Part shown: piece after piece, positions 29,373 through 40,882 of the stretch | Numbering within the stretch: position 1 is the first letter of the stretch | Layout of the letters: each line of letters begins with the position of its first letter | NCBI RefSeq assembly: GCF_963678635.1 | Contig: NC_087066.1 | Location: forward strand, 52,652,312-52,716,311 | Length of the DNA stretch: 64,000 nt | Source of the DNA: Symsagittifera roscoffensis | Lineage: Eukaryota > Xenacoelomorpha > Acoela > Convolutidae | Direction: 5' to 3' | Made by a program: the position numbers and the translations under genes | The notes under the pieces: generated by a model | What the model was told of the DNA's origin: nothing | The model's database searches: none | The model's input: only the letters and a program-made list of their open reading frames with translations

Positions 29373-31057
29373 ATGATGACGGGGACACGTGGACGCTTGA
29401 AGAGTGCTCAAAATTCACCGTGTACATCCTGCAACGCAGCCGTGAAGAAGCAAGATGAAGGAGTGCAATGCGATAGATGTGGCGAGTGGTGGCATCGGGC
29501 GTGTACGGACATCCCGCAGCAGATTTACGACCATCTATCATCGGTTCGTGGGATTATGTGGGCCTGTGCGAACTGCCTTGACGATGCCAAGACAGCAATG
29601 AAGACGTCCATTCGAGATAAGTCTGTTGAAACTTCTCTAGAATCTATCAAAACTGAAGTCATCAATCTTAAAGCAGCTATTGTATCCACTGATACTAAGA
29701 CAACTGTAAATGGCCACACAGCAACGCCTGTTACACCTGATGATCAAAGTAAAATGGGAATAAGAATAAATGGCGTGCCTGAACCTTCCAACCAGAAATT
29801 GCATGACAGAATGGATTCAGATATTCAAGCAGTCAGAAAAGTTATGGAGTATTTGGGAGAGCCTGTCAATGAGCCTATAACTGATTCCTTTCGGCTGGGA
29901 AAGTATCGATCTGATGCTACCAGGCCGAGAACCTTGCTGGTGAGGTTTAAGAATCCATGGCTGGTTCGTAAGTTGCTGGCTAAATCGTATATCTTGAAAG
30001 ATTATTCTGATCGCATCTACTTATCCAGTGTAACATTCGCCCAAATATCACACAGCGACGGAGCGTAGAAAAAGTACCTATTAACGACTGGCAGGCGTCA
30101 GTTACCTTAATTCTACTCGTTTTTCACCGTCTCGACCTTGCCAGTTGATTTTCTGGTCTGTCTAGGGCAAAGTAAAAAGTTACCATTTTTAGGCCATCAG
30201 TCAAACGACTTTTGATCAGCTTTCGTTTACATACGAACACAACCACATAGCTGAGTCTCGGATCCTCAGACTACGTGATTGTCATTAAAAACACGGCTCG
30301 AACAACCTATTTTTATATGTTTTTGTGTGACAGTTTTATATTAAATCCATTGGAGATGGATTGACCCTTTCCTTTTTCTATCTACTCATGTCCTGAAATA
30401 TCAAATAATATCGGTGTTTAATTAAGATCTAGGACATTACAGCAGCTGTTAAAGTTAGTTTATACAGTCCCTTCACATAGACAGTCTCTGGGGGACCAAG
30501 CCTCCGCTCCCGTGATTTTCTTGAGATAACACTCTTATCTCCTATATTTCGTGTCCCGGGAGGGTTCCGTGGTATTTTTCTTCCCCCCACTGAAGCCTCC
30601 GTCTCCACAAATATCTGTCGCTAAGGTCCTTATTGTGTGTTTTTGCCACGATAAGAGGCTCCGTGTTTTTCTGTCTCTGATACAACTGTTCTTCACAATC
30701 TATATCGTGGTTCTGATTTTCATCTTTTTTATTCAAAATGGCCGTCTTTTTTCTATTTCTCAGAAATGTTCTTCTTCCAATCGAAATTTTAAAAATAAAA
30801 ATTCTAGAACATTCTGACCCTCCGTCGCAACACTTTTTTGTTCATAAGGCCTTTAGTCACTCTTTTTTATGTCGCCGGAAGGTTGTGCTGTGTCATCTGG
30901 CAGAATGGCACACAGAGAGCTTACTGTTGACGAAAAGAAATTGGAGTAGCGTATTCTCTCTGAACGTTATAAACTTGTCGAAACCGGTATCTCAAAGGAT
31001 AAACTGAGAGTTAGAGAATTAAAATTGTACCTGGATGGCAAAGAACATGTGTTTTGA
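29373..31057 (+). pseudogene. LINE ORF1 (PHD finger plus RRM-like domain), split by a solo LTR
   Basis: The 5' part (29373-30028) encodes a C4HC3 PHD finger (CTSC, CDRCGEWWHRAC, ACANC), a short coiled region and an RRM-like L1-type segment (IRINGVPEP, DSFRLGKYR, RTLLVRF). The 3' part resumes after the LTR at 30913 with a basic helix (RELTVDEKKLE, then TAG, then RILSERYKLVETG) and ends at TGA 31055-31057. Removing the LTR and one copy of CAG joins the two parts in frame. ORF1 proteins of this kind bind RNA or chromatin for CR1-type elements. Confidence 0.8.
30029..30912 (-). repeat. Solo LTR of the giant-element family inserted in LINE ORF1
   Basis: It begins TGTAACATTCGCCC and ends GAATGGCACA, matching the termini of the 925-bp LTR. 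Internal blocks align in order: TTTTTCACCGTCTC(T)ACC, the GAGATGGAT(C/T)(A/G)ACCCTTTCC block, AATTAAGATCT, ATGGCCGTCT, TTCTCAGAAAT and a GGAAGG(C/T) block. Identity is clearly lower than between the two full LTRs, so this is an older insertion. No internal region is present, so it is a solo LTR left by recombination. It is flanked by CAG on both sides. Confidence 0.85.
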
Positions 31058-33518
31058 CTAGCCAACCGCAAAATTACTCTCTGTTTGCTGAATGCCCGTT
31101 CATTGAAAAAACATAATGCCATTTATGAACTACAGTGTGATGCCAGTTATCACGGATTTGATATTATCTGTATAACTGAGTCTTGGTTAACCACGGACAT
31201 TGATAATTTGTTTATTGCTATTCCTGGGTATAAGATATTTAGGAAAGACCGCAGTTCGTTGAACTCAAACAAAACCACAGGCGGCGGTGTCTGTATTTTT
31301 GTTCGTGAAGGTATTGTCAGTGATCGGTGGACTTGTCATCATTCTGATCAGTATGAAATTCTGTGGCTGTCAGCAGAACCCATCGTCAATTATTGTACTC
31401 TGTGGGGATTTCAATAACTTGGATACTGATGACCTCGTATTAGATTGCGGTCTTTACGACGTTTGTACGGAACCCACACGCGGGAATAATAGACTTGACA
31501 AAATATTGTGTTCGGATGAAATTTATTTCAATGGTATTGAACGATTTACGTCTACTCTGAGAACGGACCATATGGGTTTGGTTGCTTATCATGGTGTTGA
31601 ACAATCTGAAAAGAAGGTTGTTTACTTTCGTGACCATAGATTTGCCAACAAAAATCATTTGAACTATTTGCTGGATACCCATGATTTAAGTTATTTTCTT
31701 AACTACAACGATCCAAATGTGTTGTTAGGGGAACTTGCTAACGAGCTTCTGAATCTGTATAAGGTCGCCTGTCCATTGAAACGTGTTGTTCTTAGCTCAA
31801 AGGATTCACCTTTCATGACTCCGGTCATCAAATATCTTTTAAGGAAGAAGCATCGACATACACGTCGAGGTAAACTTGCGGAAGCGAATGCTGTCGGCCT
31901 TCAAGTTCGTATGTTAATTACTAAACGTGCCTTTTCTGATTCCAGTGGTCGAAACTGGTGGCAGCGTGTGAATACTTTATTGAATAAGAATACAATAGCC
32001 CCAGATCGCACCTGTGCTTTTTCGGCTGAGCAGCTTAACCAGTACTATAATGGCATCTCCACTGCTTCTGGAGGCCCATTCAAGCCTACTCATTTGGAGA
32101 CTACAAATGACGGTCCGCAGTTTTCGCTTTTGCAAATATTTAATGCCATGAAACGCATTAGGGGCACCGCTACTGGCCCAGACGCTCTGCCGTTTTGGAT
32201 CTTTAAGGACAATGCTCACAATTTGGCCGAAATCTATTGTCATATGTTCAACTTGTGCTTGGAACAAGGTATTTTCCCGGAGTTTTGGAAGCTTGCAAAA
32301 ATATCTCCCTTGCAAAAAGTTTCGTCTCCAAAGCAGCCAAAGGATTTGAGGCCTGTCTCTGTTACTTCTGTTATGTCCAGAGTGTTTGAAAGGTTAATTT
32401 ACCAGAATTATCTGCAAGGCCCTTATAACAGATGGCTTACACGTAACCAGTATGGTTTTCGTAAACATTCTTCTACTTCCTGTATGCTCATTAGGCTGCA
32501 ACGTCATCTCTGGAATATCTGTGAAAACTATGATTATGTTCGCTTCTTTTCTCTAGATATGTCAAAAGCTTTTGATACTATTTCCCACACGAGTGTGATA
32601 GAAAGAGTAATGAATATTTTCCCAATAGTCGATCCTGCGGTTGTCAACGTAATCATTAACTTCTTGCAAAATAGAGCCCATTATACTTCTCTCAATGGCT
32701 TGGATTCAACTGTTTTGTATACTAATCAGGGTGTCCCTCAGGGCACTGTCCTTGGTCCGCCTCTTGACAATTGCTCCACCCATGCTATTGATGTTTCAGA
32801 TATTTCCACCACGTTATCAACTTATGCTGACGATAACAATCCTCTTGTAGCTGGCTGCAATAGCGCTGACAATGCTCGGGAAGTTATTAGTTCGCTCTGT
32901 CACCAATTTGACGCAAGAAACTTGTTTCTCAATGTTCAAAAATCTTCAAAGGAAATGCGTATCATTTTCAACCATAGTGGCAGTAATGCCATACATATGG
33001 TTGAGGGCATTGAGGTTGTTGATGACCTCAAAGTGCTGGGGTTTACGATTGACTCCAAATTTGGTTTTTCTAAGCATATTGACAAAGCTGTTAAACAATC
33101 GAATTCTATACTTTTTTCAATCTGGCGCCTTGGCAAAATCGGTTATTCGAAGGACGAACTTGCTATTTTGTATCGTGCTTTTGTTCTCCCAAAGCTTTAC
33201 TATGGCATTAATGCTTGGGGTGGTTCAAATGTTAAAGATCTAGAGAAGATAAATTTGTTTCAAAGACGTGCAATAAGGCTCGGCGTTGCTGATACTTATG
33301 AACCAATATCTGCAACTATTAGAAGAGCTGACCAAAAACTCTACAATGCAATCCTCCAAACAGGTTCTGATCATCTGTTGTTTGATTTAGTTCCGACACG
33401 TTCTACCTACTCAGCAAACAACCTGCGCTGTCGTGATCCACCTATTGCTCGCTGTAAGATGGAGAGGCAAATGAAAATATTTCCTTATCGCCTGCTGCGC
33501 AGACTTCATGACATATAG
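31058..33518 (+). pseudogene. LINE ORF2: endonuclease (deleted) and CR1-type reverse transcriptase
   Basis: The endonuclease starts with CLLNARSLKKHN and has IICITESWL (catalytic Glu) and GGGVCIF. Near 31380 the frame changes and jumps to CGDFNNLD, skipping the central part, then continues to RTDHMGL. The RT in the second frame (from about 31385) is continuous to the stop at 33516-33518. It has KISPLQKVSSPKQPKDLRPV, FSLDMSKAFDT, GVPQGTVLGP and YADD at 32823-32834, followed by the thumb region. The RT part is intact but cannot be made with a working endonuclease. Confidence 0.85.
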
Positions 33519-33597
33519 TTTAATTTGTTGTCTTATTATGATTTATAGATGTCATTCTATAACTAATTCAAGTATCTATCTATCTATCTATTACGTA

Positions 33598-34390
33598 ATG
33601 GCTGACACTGATATAAATGCAAACGAAAATGTGCAATAAAATAGACAACGTCCGGAAAGTGATGGTGACATCGGCAAATCCAAGCTGGAGTCTGACCGGA
33701 ATGGTTACTATTCAGTGATGTGGTCGAGACTCGTCTCAAGAAAATGACGAAAGATTATATCATCTATGTGACAAGAGAGCTGGTCTCACAACTACGCGAG
33801 GCAAGACAACAACTCTTTGACAAAAACGAGAAAAGTGGTTCTTTGTCTGAAATAAAACGTGATGTTACAGAGCTAAAACAACTAAACCCGGTCAGTAGAC
33901 AAGTTGAAATCAGGCCGCAAAATTCAGATGTGCATTTAAATCAAATCAAAATTGACGGCGTGAAAAAACTTTTTCCTAAAAAAGATGAGAACAAAAATTT
34001 AAAAATTATGGAGCATGAAAAAGAAAAATTTAATGACATTTTTGAACACATAGACGAAAATTTCCAAATAGTAGAATGCAAAGGAATTGTTTCTATAAAG
34101 AAAGAAACTGATCGTGCCAGATCAATCCTTGTAACGCTACCGAGTGCAAAAATGTTCGAAAAATATTGGCCAAAGCGCCTTTATTGAGAACCTTCAGAAA
34201 CAAGGTATACATTTCGAAATGCTTGAGCCCATCAGACAGAAAGATAGAGCAAATTTTGTTAAAGAAGAGGTGTGAATTGATAAGTTCTAAAAACATCGAC
34301 AGAAAATGCATAAAAATCAAGAATCTCAAATTGTACGTAAACGACGAAGAATACATTTTTCCCGAGGGAGAAGAGAACAATGAAAACTGA
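33598..34390 (+). pseudogene. ORF1 remnant of the second LINE
   Basis: An ATG at 33598 opens MADTDINANENVQ, which meets TAA at 33637-33639 and then stays open. A frame change near 33720 leads into a coiled coil (VSQLREARQQLFDKNEKSGS) and an RRM-like region (HLNQIKIDGV, DRARSILVTL). Another frame change near 34166 gives the C-terminal basic domain ending at 34390. It is presumed to be the nucleic-acid-binding ORF1 protein and is non-functional as assembled. Confidence 0.6.
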
Positions 34391-34429
34391 CTAAAATTGC
34401 AATATGACGTTTTGTTACTTAATGCCAAA

Positions 34430-36860
34430 GCCTACTAAACAGAAAGAAAAAAAGTATTCTTTTCCAATTTTGTAACTTGCTCAGGTTTTGATATTTTACT
34501 TGTACCGGAAACCTGGTTAAATTCTGATGTCTCTGATGCAAAATTGTTCCTGAGCACTTTTCAATTTTATCGCGCTGAACGGTTAAATGAAAAACATGGT
34601 GGTGTCTTAATTGGAGTCAAAGATAACATTCCACATACGGAATTATCAAATAAAAACCTACCTGAGTCTTTTAGCACATCACAAGTTCGAAGTAGGATCG
34701 GGCAAGAGCAAGAACAAATTCCTATTCGTATTAATATACAATCCTTCCGATAATAGTTCATACCGGATTCCAATAGACGATATGCTAATTCTTTTAGATT
34801 TTCTACAAACTTTTCAGAATCATCACGTTATCCTCGCTGATTTTAATCTTCCAAAAACTGATTGGCTTTACGACAGCATAAATTCCTATGAAAACACACT
34901 CGCGTCAATGATCGTGAAGTGCCAATTTAAACAACTAGTTTCCTTTGCGACGGCTAAAACAGGAACGCTTGACCTGCTTTTTACCAACAATGAAGTTTGT
35001 ATAATAAATGTGAAAAAGGACATTAATCTGATGCAAAAGTTTTCAAATCATTATCCCATTAAATCTGAAGTACCCTGTGTTCTACCATCATATCTAAAAA
35101 TTAATTGTATTTACTATAGTTATTGCCGATGCAATTATGATGGATTAAAGGCGTCTATGATTCAGTTTCCTTTGAAAGCCTATTGTTACAGTAATGTCGA
35201 CGTTAATGTAGCTTGTTGGTACGAATGGATGTTTAACCACATATCGCAACATACGCCACGAAGGACCCAAAAACGACAAAATTTTCAACCTTGGGTTAAA
35301 CCAGAAACCTCGCACTACCTTAATAAGGTTTCTTCTTACAAGTCTTTTCTAAGGCGGAAAATTAACCCATCGGAAGATCAATTACAGAAACTCAAATCCA
35401 TGACCGATCACTGTGAAACAATGCAAACCAATGATAGGATTGTGTATGAAGAGAACCTGAGCAAGGGGCGCAATCAGAATGCCATATTCAAGTACCTCAA
35501 AAATTTAAAGAGAGATACAATTCCCCCAACCATTTGTTATAAATCGTTTGTTGCAAAATCAGATAGCGAAAAAACTAATTAATTTAACTGCTTTTTCAGT
35601 ACGATCGTACAAGATCCAAACTATTTATCATTCCATCCAAGTAAGTAAACAATTTTCGGAAAAATAAAAGTTAGTTTTGGTATAGAAGACATTCGAAACG
35701 AGTTAGATCAACCAAAAGTAAACAAGAGTCGAGAGCCCGATGAGCTACCGCCGGTATTGCTCAAATTAACCCGCCCAATTTTATCTAAATCACTTTTTGC
35801 TGTATTTCAAAATATTAAGCGCTTAAAGAAATTCCCCGTAGCATGGAAACATAGTAAAATTACTCCTATTTTTAAATTGGGAAGCAAAAAGGATGCAGAA
35901 AGTTATAGACCTGTGACTTTACTCAATATCTGTTCAAAGGTTTTCGAAAGATTCATGTTCAAACCTATTGCGGAGGCTTTTTTATGCATTGCAGAAAGTA
36001 GTCAATATGGATTCATGCCTCCAAAGTCTGCAATTCTCCGACTCCTTTTTAATCGATCTCAAGTTTATGCTTCTGTCACAGACCGTAATACGGACATTCT
36101 CACCTTTCTTTTAGATTTTTCTAAGGCATTTGACACGATCAAGCATGAAATTCTCCTGAAGAAGTTGATTAAACTTGGAATATCTGAAGAATTCTTTTGG
36201 CTAATACATGATTATCTATCCTGTCGCACCCAATTCGTAAAAGTGAACTCATCGGTATCAAGTAAAATGCCAATTACTTCTGGGGTTCCGCAAGGTTCTA
36301 TAATTGGACCACTCTTATTTTTAATATATAAAAGTGACTTACCGACGTCGATATTCTTCACCCTGGTTTTATTGTTTGTAGATGATCTTAAATTGACTAG
36401 CAAAAATTCAACAACGGGTAGTGACCTTTCTCATCTTCAAGAGGACATCAAACGACTACAAATTTGGAGTGAAACCAATTTACTACTCTTCAAAATGAAA
36501 AAATGGGGCTTTGTTAATAGCAAGTTAAATGGGCAAACAAGATACAATTCCCCTATTGAATTTTCATTTTCGATTAATAACTGCAAAATTCCAAAAATTG
36601 TCGCTGCAAAAGATCTCGGTCTGATAATAATCGAAAATCTTAATTGGAGCGAACATATTCAAAGCCGCATTGCAAAAGGAATGAAAACTCTGTTTCTACT
36701 CAAGCGAAACACGTCTTTTTTAATAAACGTGAAATCAAAATCATATCTGTACAGAGCTACAAAAAATCCCACTCTTTTATATGCCTCGGAATGCTGGACA
36801 GCAAACATATCCGATATAAAAGCAATTGAGAGCTTTAACAAAAATTTATGTTGTGGATAA
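34430..36860 (+). pseudogene. ORF2 remnant of the second LINE: endonuclease and reverse transcriptase
   Basis: Endonuclease motifs are spread over two frames: LVPETWLN-type start near 34500, GGVLIGV at 34597, VILADFNLPKTDW near 34830, TLDLLFTN near 34970 and NHYPIK near 35050. The RT runs in a frame from about 35757 with KITPIFKLGSKKDAESYRP, FLLDFSKAFDTIKHE, SGVPQGSIIGP and FVDD at 36375-36386. The frame ends at 36858-36860. Frame breaks occur near 34700, 35580 and 35750. It belongs to the APE-type LINE group; the exact clade cannot be fixed by eye. Confidence 0.8.
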
Positions 36861-37309
36861 ACCCAAATTTGAGTTAGTTCGAATGTCTTGTTACAAACAA
36901 TCTTCTGCCGCCTATGTATTTTCAGGTACTTAAGGATCTTTTCCTCTACCGGAAGATTCTGGATGGGAAATACAACATATCCTTCGAAAATATGTACAGT
37001 ATTAACGAGAACTCAAGAACGAAGTAGATTATTTTGCCTAGAATCCTCTCTGAAGTTCAACGGCAGGATTTTTGGTATCGTACGGGGTACAGAATCAATC
37101 AAATACAAAATTTCATTGACTTCTTCAACAGCTCAAATCTGAAAAATGTTGTTTTTTGGACATGATGTGGAGTTATTTCAAGAGAAATTGGCACTATTCA
37201 ATTTCATGCTCTTGGATCAACATATAAATTTGCAACAGTTGTCGACAAAATCCATGGAAACTATAGGGAGAAATCCCTGCAGTTCACGCTGCGAATTCTT
37301 CATAATAAT

Positions 37310-40300
37310 GATAATGATATCATAGAAACCGAGGTTAGAGTCAGAAATCCCCTCATCACAAATCCAGCCAGTAGCCTAGGAATTTCCTAGATATGGAACA
37401 GTAAAGAATAATGCTGATAGAAGTGAAGAGAGAGTCAGATGGTTGGGGATCAAGCCAACCAGATTGAGAAAACTAACACCTCTACAGAATAGACCGGAGT
37501 TGAAAGTGACTCAAAACACTGACCTGATAAGAAGCTAGGATAATAAGAAGCTAGATTCGAAAGTAGATTAATCAGTTATAGTGCCGAGTACACGGTTAGC
37601 GTTCGCAACCTGTATTGCGAAAATCTCTGCTGAATAAAACTACTTGTCCTGGGTTCCTCGGTAGACTTGCTCAAATTCTTACGAAGCTTAAACAGAAAAA
37701 ATTTGCTATGGCCAGCGGCACCCTGAAATTCAGTATTTGTTAAGAAATTAATCTATCACTGATTCAATCTATTTTTTTGTCAGGTTTGTGATCTTCCACC
37801 TAGGCTGCTGCCATTCAGGGTGAGAAACCGAGCCTGCGTTTTTTGTACTAGGGGTTAGGGAGTCAACTACCACTACATCCCACAGTAGCTGCCTAGAAAC
37901 AGCCCATGGGACGCGCGTCAAATCATCTGGTCGCTTCTGATCTATCCTAGGGAGGTGTCGTGTCTCTAAAAAAGACAGACTTGCGAGTGGAGGCGAGACT
38001 TTGCTTTATAAGGGCATTCAAATTTGAATGCATAGAGTAAGTTTCTGCACTTTTGAGACAAAAAAGGCCATGCCATCCATCTTCGGTGACAACTTTCCGC
38101 AAGCGCATCTATCTTGTTTGTGAAATTTTGAACCTAGGCGGAGTTCAATTGCAATTCTAAGCTAGAAAACTGTTCAATTCAATCTTTGATTTATTTCCTC
38201 TAAGTCATTCAACTATTCGATCCAAATTTATCCTGGTAAACATTGAATTTTTTTTACATCAATAGGTTCTATGTTCAAACTCTTTTGACAAATTTCGTGA
38301 AATAGAACCTATTGGTTTTGATTTTTTTTTGTTTTAGTTTTCCGGAATTACTTTACATTTTGCTGATTCCAGCCAAAAACCTAATGCATCAGTATATGTT
38401 CCAACCTCGTTCTCCAAACCAAAAACGTAACTTAGATTAGCTTTCACTCCTACTGGTGAGACTTAAAAAAATCGGAAAAGCTAGAAGGGGAGCAGAAGAA
38501 ACAGCCAAGCCACTCATTCTTTTTTTCAATTGTTAGTTTACAAAAAAAAAATTTTAAAATCGATCGTGTTTTCCAAATGTTCACTTTGCAAAAAACAAAG
38601 ACTTGTAAATGAAATAACTTGAGTTTTTGGCTTGCTAAAGCAATTTCTTGGGAGGTAAAAAACCATAATATGCAACCAGTTTATCAAAAAAACTCCCCAA
38701 TTTTTTTTCCGGCTCAGTTTTTTTTCATTTAGCAGTTCTCTGCGACAATATTTGCCTACAAAAAAACCCAAAATACAAAATGATCTATGGATTTGAGTTT
38801 GTCTTTGAACATAATTGTTGATATTGATCAGTAATTGTATTGAACTGCGTCTGTCCTAGAAAACATGGCTCTTATTTTTCAGTGTTTAGGCTTAAGCCAT
38901 AGCTTTTTCTGATTTTGGGATGCTTTTAAGGTCTCGGAGCGCTATTTTTTGCTCTACGGCTAGGTTTCTATCATCTAAGTACCTAACCGTTTTTTTGAAT
39001 TCAAGCTTTCTTACTAGCGTCTGTATTTTGTCTGCAGTAAACGGTGGAGCCTCGCTACCATCTTGTTAGGTTCTCTATTAAGCGAATTGAATAAATGCAA
39101 CTAAGCTCTATTTAAAAAATTGAGCATATCGGGGTATCATTACGCTCTATCAAGTTTCTAAGGGATTGTGCAGCAGTTTCAGCTCCTCGCTTAGTACCAC
39201 ATTCTACCTGAAATCTCCCAAAACAAAGTTTTTGCTCTGCAAGAACCTTGCTTCCTGTACATTTAGACGCGATGCGTCTGAACGTGTTGCAGATGACAAC
39301 CGTTTGCAAACGACTATCTATTTTTATGAGGGCGATAAGTTTTGCTCTCAAAAAGAAAGATCATAGCGACTCGAATATTTCACTTTCACCTATAAGGTTA
39401 AGGAGCTTAGTAGGCAATTTCAAGAATTTGAGCTCCGTATTATCGTTTGATTTCCTGATAAGAACTTTAAGAACTTGTTCGGACCGGCTCCCGAACCTTT
39501 TGGAAAAATTAAATTAGTTTTGGTTTATACATATCAAATTCAGCTATGAAGAATCTATCGACGTTTTCCGGGTTTGGGCATTTACATCAGCTCTCTTGGG
39601 TGTTTAAGTACCAAATTTTCATAATTAAGGATCGAAAATGGTGCAATCTTGTCATCTGAAGCGGCCAGCTATATTCGTTTCTCTATTTTCCCTCGTCGAG
39701 CTTGCTGTTGTTTAGCTTTATTCTGTGCTCTAGATCTGTCTGCGGAGGGCTTGACCTTTGACAGAGCTCCTAATTTATTAGAGAGCTCTTAGTTGTCGTT
39801 TGTGCAGACCACTTTTTTTGGGTTGCTCAAGTTAAACTAGCCAGTAAGAAACATTTTCTAGATTGTAGAAAATATCATTCATTTTATCCAAAAGATTTTC
39901 TGCCTAGGAAACCCGCCACGTTTTTTGGGTAACCTGTTGAGCATACAACCCTTGGAAATGGCGGTACTTATATAATCATTTAGCACTAAGTCATTACCAA
40001 TTGAAGTAATACTGACAGATATCATTTTATCACACAGAGGACATTGAAACCCATGGGTATTCGTAAATTTGCTTTAAAAATTTTTTACACAATTGATTTG
40101 ATACCAATTAGAACAAGAATTAGTTCTAATCCAAATTAAAAGTCATGAAGATTTCAAGCATTCTTTATTTATAAATTTCTTGTCCTCATCTTGACGGCGC
40201 GGTGTAAAAAGAGAAAAAGAAATTTAACTGGACACAAGAAGAGTGAAATAGCCCAAAATAACAGAGTTGGAGTTTTATAGATGAAGAAAAAAAATTAGAA

Positions 40301-40475
40301 ACTTAATTTAAAGAAAAATATAAAGTCTATAAAACTCACTGCTAAGGAACAATCTCACCCGAGCTCAGGAGGTCCAGCGGCTTAGCACCAGACTCCCCAC
40401 GCTAGGAACTCTTTTCTCCAGACCAGAGACCTCTTTGACTAGACCTCAAAGGGCGCTTTACAAACAGGCACAAAA
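37310..40475 (+). repeat. Left arm of a large diverged inverted repeat (foldback-like)
   Basis: The complement of 40883-42850 aligns in order along this arm. Checkpoints: 37380 CCTAGGAATTTCCTAGATAT with 42775; GAGGCGAGACTTTGCTTTAT at 37991 with 42082-42105; CTCCGCCTAGGTTC with 38133; CATTTTGCTGATTC at 38355 with 41735; CAGTTCTCTGCGAC at 38733 with 41448; TAGCACTAAGTCATTACC at 39980 with 41380; GGAGGTCCAGC at 40365 with 41000; CGCTTTACAAACAGGCA at 40453 with 40888. The arm is ~1.2 kb longer than its partner because of extra sequence at about 38775-39945. Confidence 0.85.
38880..39520 (-). pseudogene. LINE reverse-transcriptase fragment inside the left arm
   Basis: Minus-strand translation in one frame, with stops, gives an RT palm: LIALIKIDSRLQTVVICNTF then RRIASK, CGTKRGAETAAQSLRNLI, and farther down RYLDDRNLAVEQKIALRDL around 38930-38990 with a YLDD catalytic box. 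The middle of the palm is missing. The lineage differs from the two plus-strand LINEs (YADD and FVDD). It lies in the ~1.2 kb unique to the left arm, so it probably arrived after the inverted repeat formed, or was lost from the right arm. Confidence 0.6.
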
Positions 40476-40882
40476 ATCAAACAAACCTCATCCATCCAAA
40501 AAGGCTATTACAACAATCAGGCTAAAAGAGCACTCCCTGAAACTACATTCAACAACACGGAAACTCTAATAAAAAATGCGAAGCATAAGATTTGAACTTT
40601 CAGTTCGCAGCGGAACAAATTTATGAAGCGGAAACAAACCCACAAACGTTCGAGCAGAAACTAATTAAAATGGGCTAGCTAGTAGTTATCGGTTCCCGAG
40701 TTTCCAAAGTTGTCTCGGCTAGATCATGATCTAACGCATATTAATCTTTTGCGAGCCTGCATCAGTTTAGTGTTAACGATGATGAAACGTTTTTTACTTC
40801 GGATGAAGGATATACCCTTCATCTGATGTAAGTAAGCTTAATTGTTATGATATTTTTTTCAATAGATAAGATATGTTTGATG
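40476..40882. other. Spacer between the inverted-repeat arms
   Basis: About 400 bp of unique sequence, with no coding pattern. Near the right side is a short near-perfect hairpin, GGATGAAGG/CCTTCATC, at about 40801-40824. Confidence 0.6.

Larger units (their letters stand above)
29211..33597 (+). mobile_element. CR1-like non-LTR retrotransposon (LINE), inactivated
   Basis: ORF1 with PHD finger, ORF2 with apurinic-type endonuclease and RT, and a 3' end in a short (ATCT)n microsatellite at 33573-33592 form the layout known for CR1-group LINEs. ORF1 is split by a solo LTR (30029-30912), ORF1 carries a TAG at 30946-30948, and the endonuclease has an internal deletion with a frameshift near 31380. 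The 5' boundary is unclear; the first ~160 bp contain a fragment of another LINE. Confidence 0.8.
33598..37140 (+). mobile_element. Second LINE (Jockey/CR1-type), decayed
   Basis: This follows directly after the microsatellite tail of the first LINE. It has a two-ORF structure with coiled-coil/RRM-like ORF1, endonuclease and RT, all on the plus strand, with several frameshifts and stops. The 3' boundary is not clear; similarity to anything coding ends near 36860 and the foldback repeat begins near 37310. Confidence 0.75.

Noticed and set aside
29243-29458. 71-codon frame before the LINE ORF1
   Set aside because: It spans the two 23-bp direct repeats and the 28-bp LINE fragment, and it overlaps the PHD-finger ORF in another frame.
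36888-37142. 84-codon frame after the second LINE RT as a separate gene
   Set aside because: It probably belongs to the decayed 3' part of LINE ORF2; no independent domain is visible.
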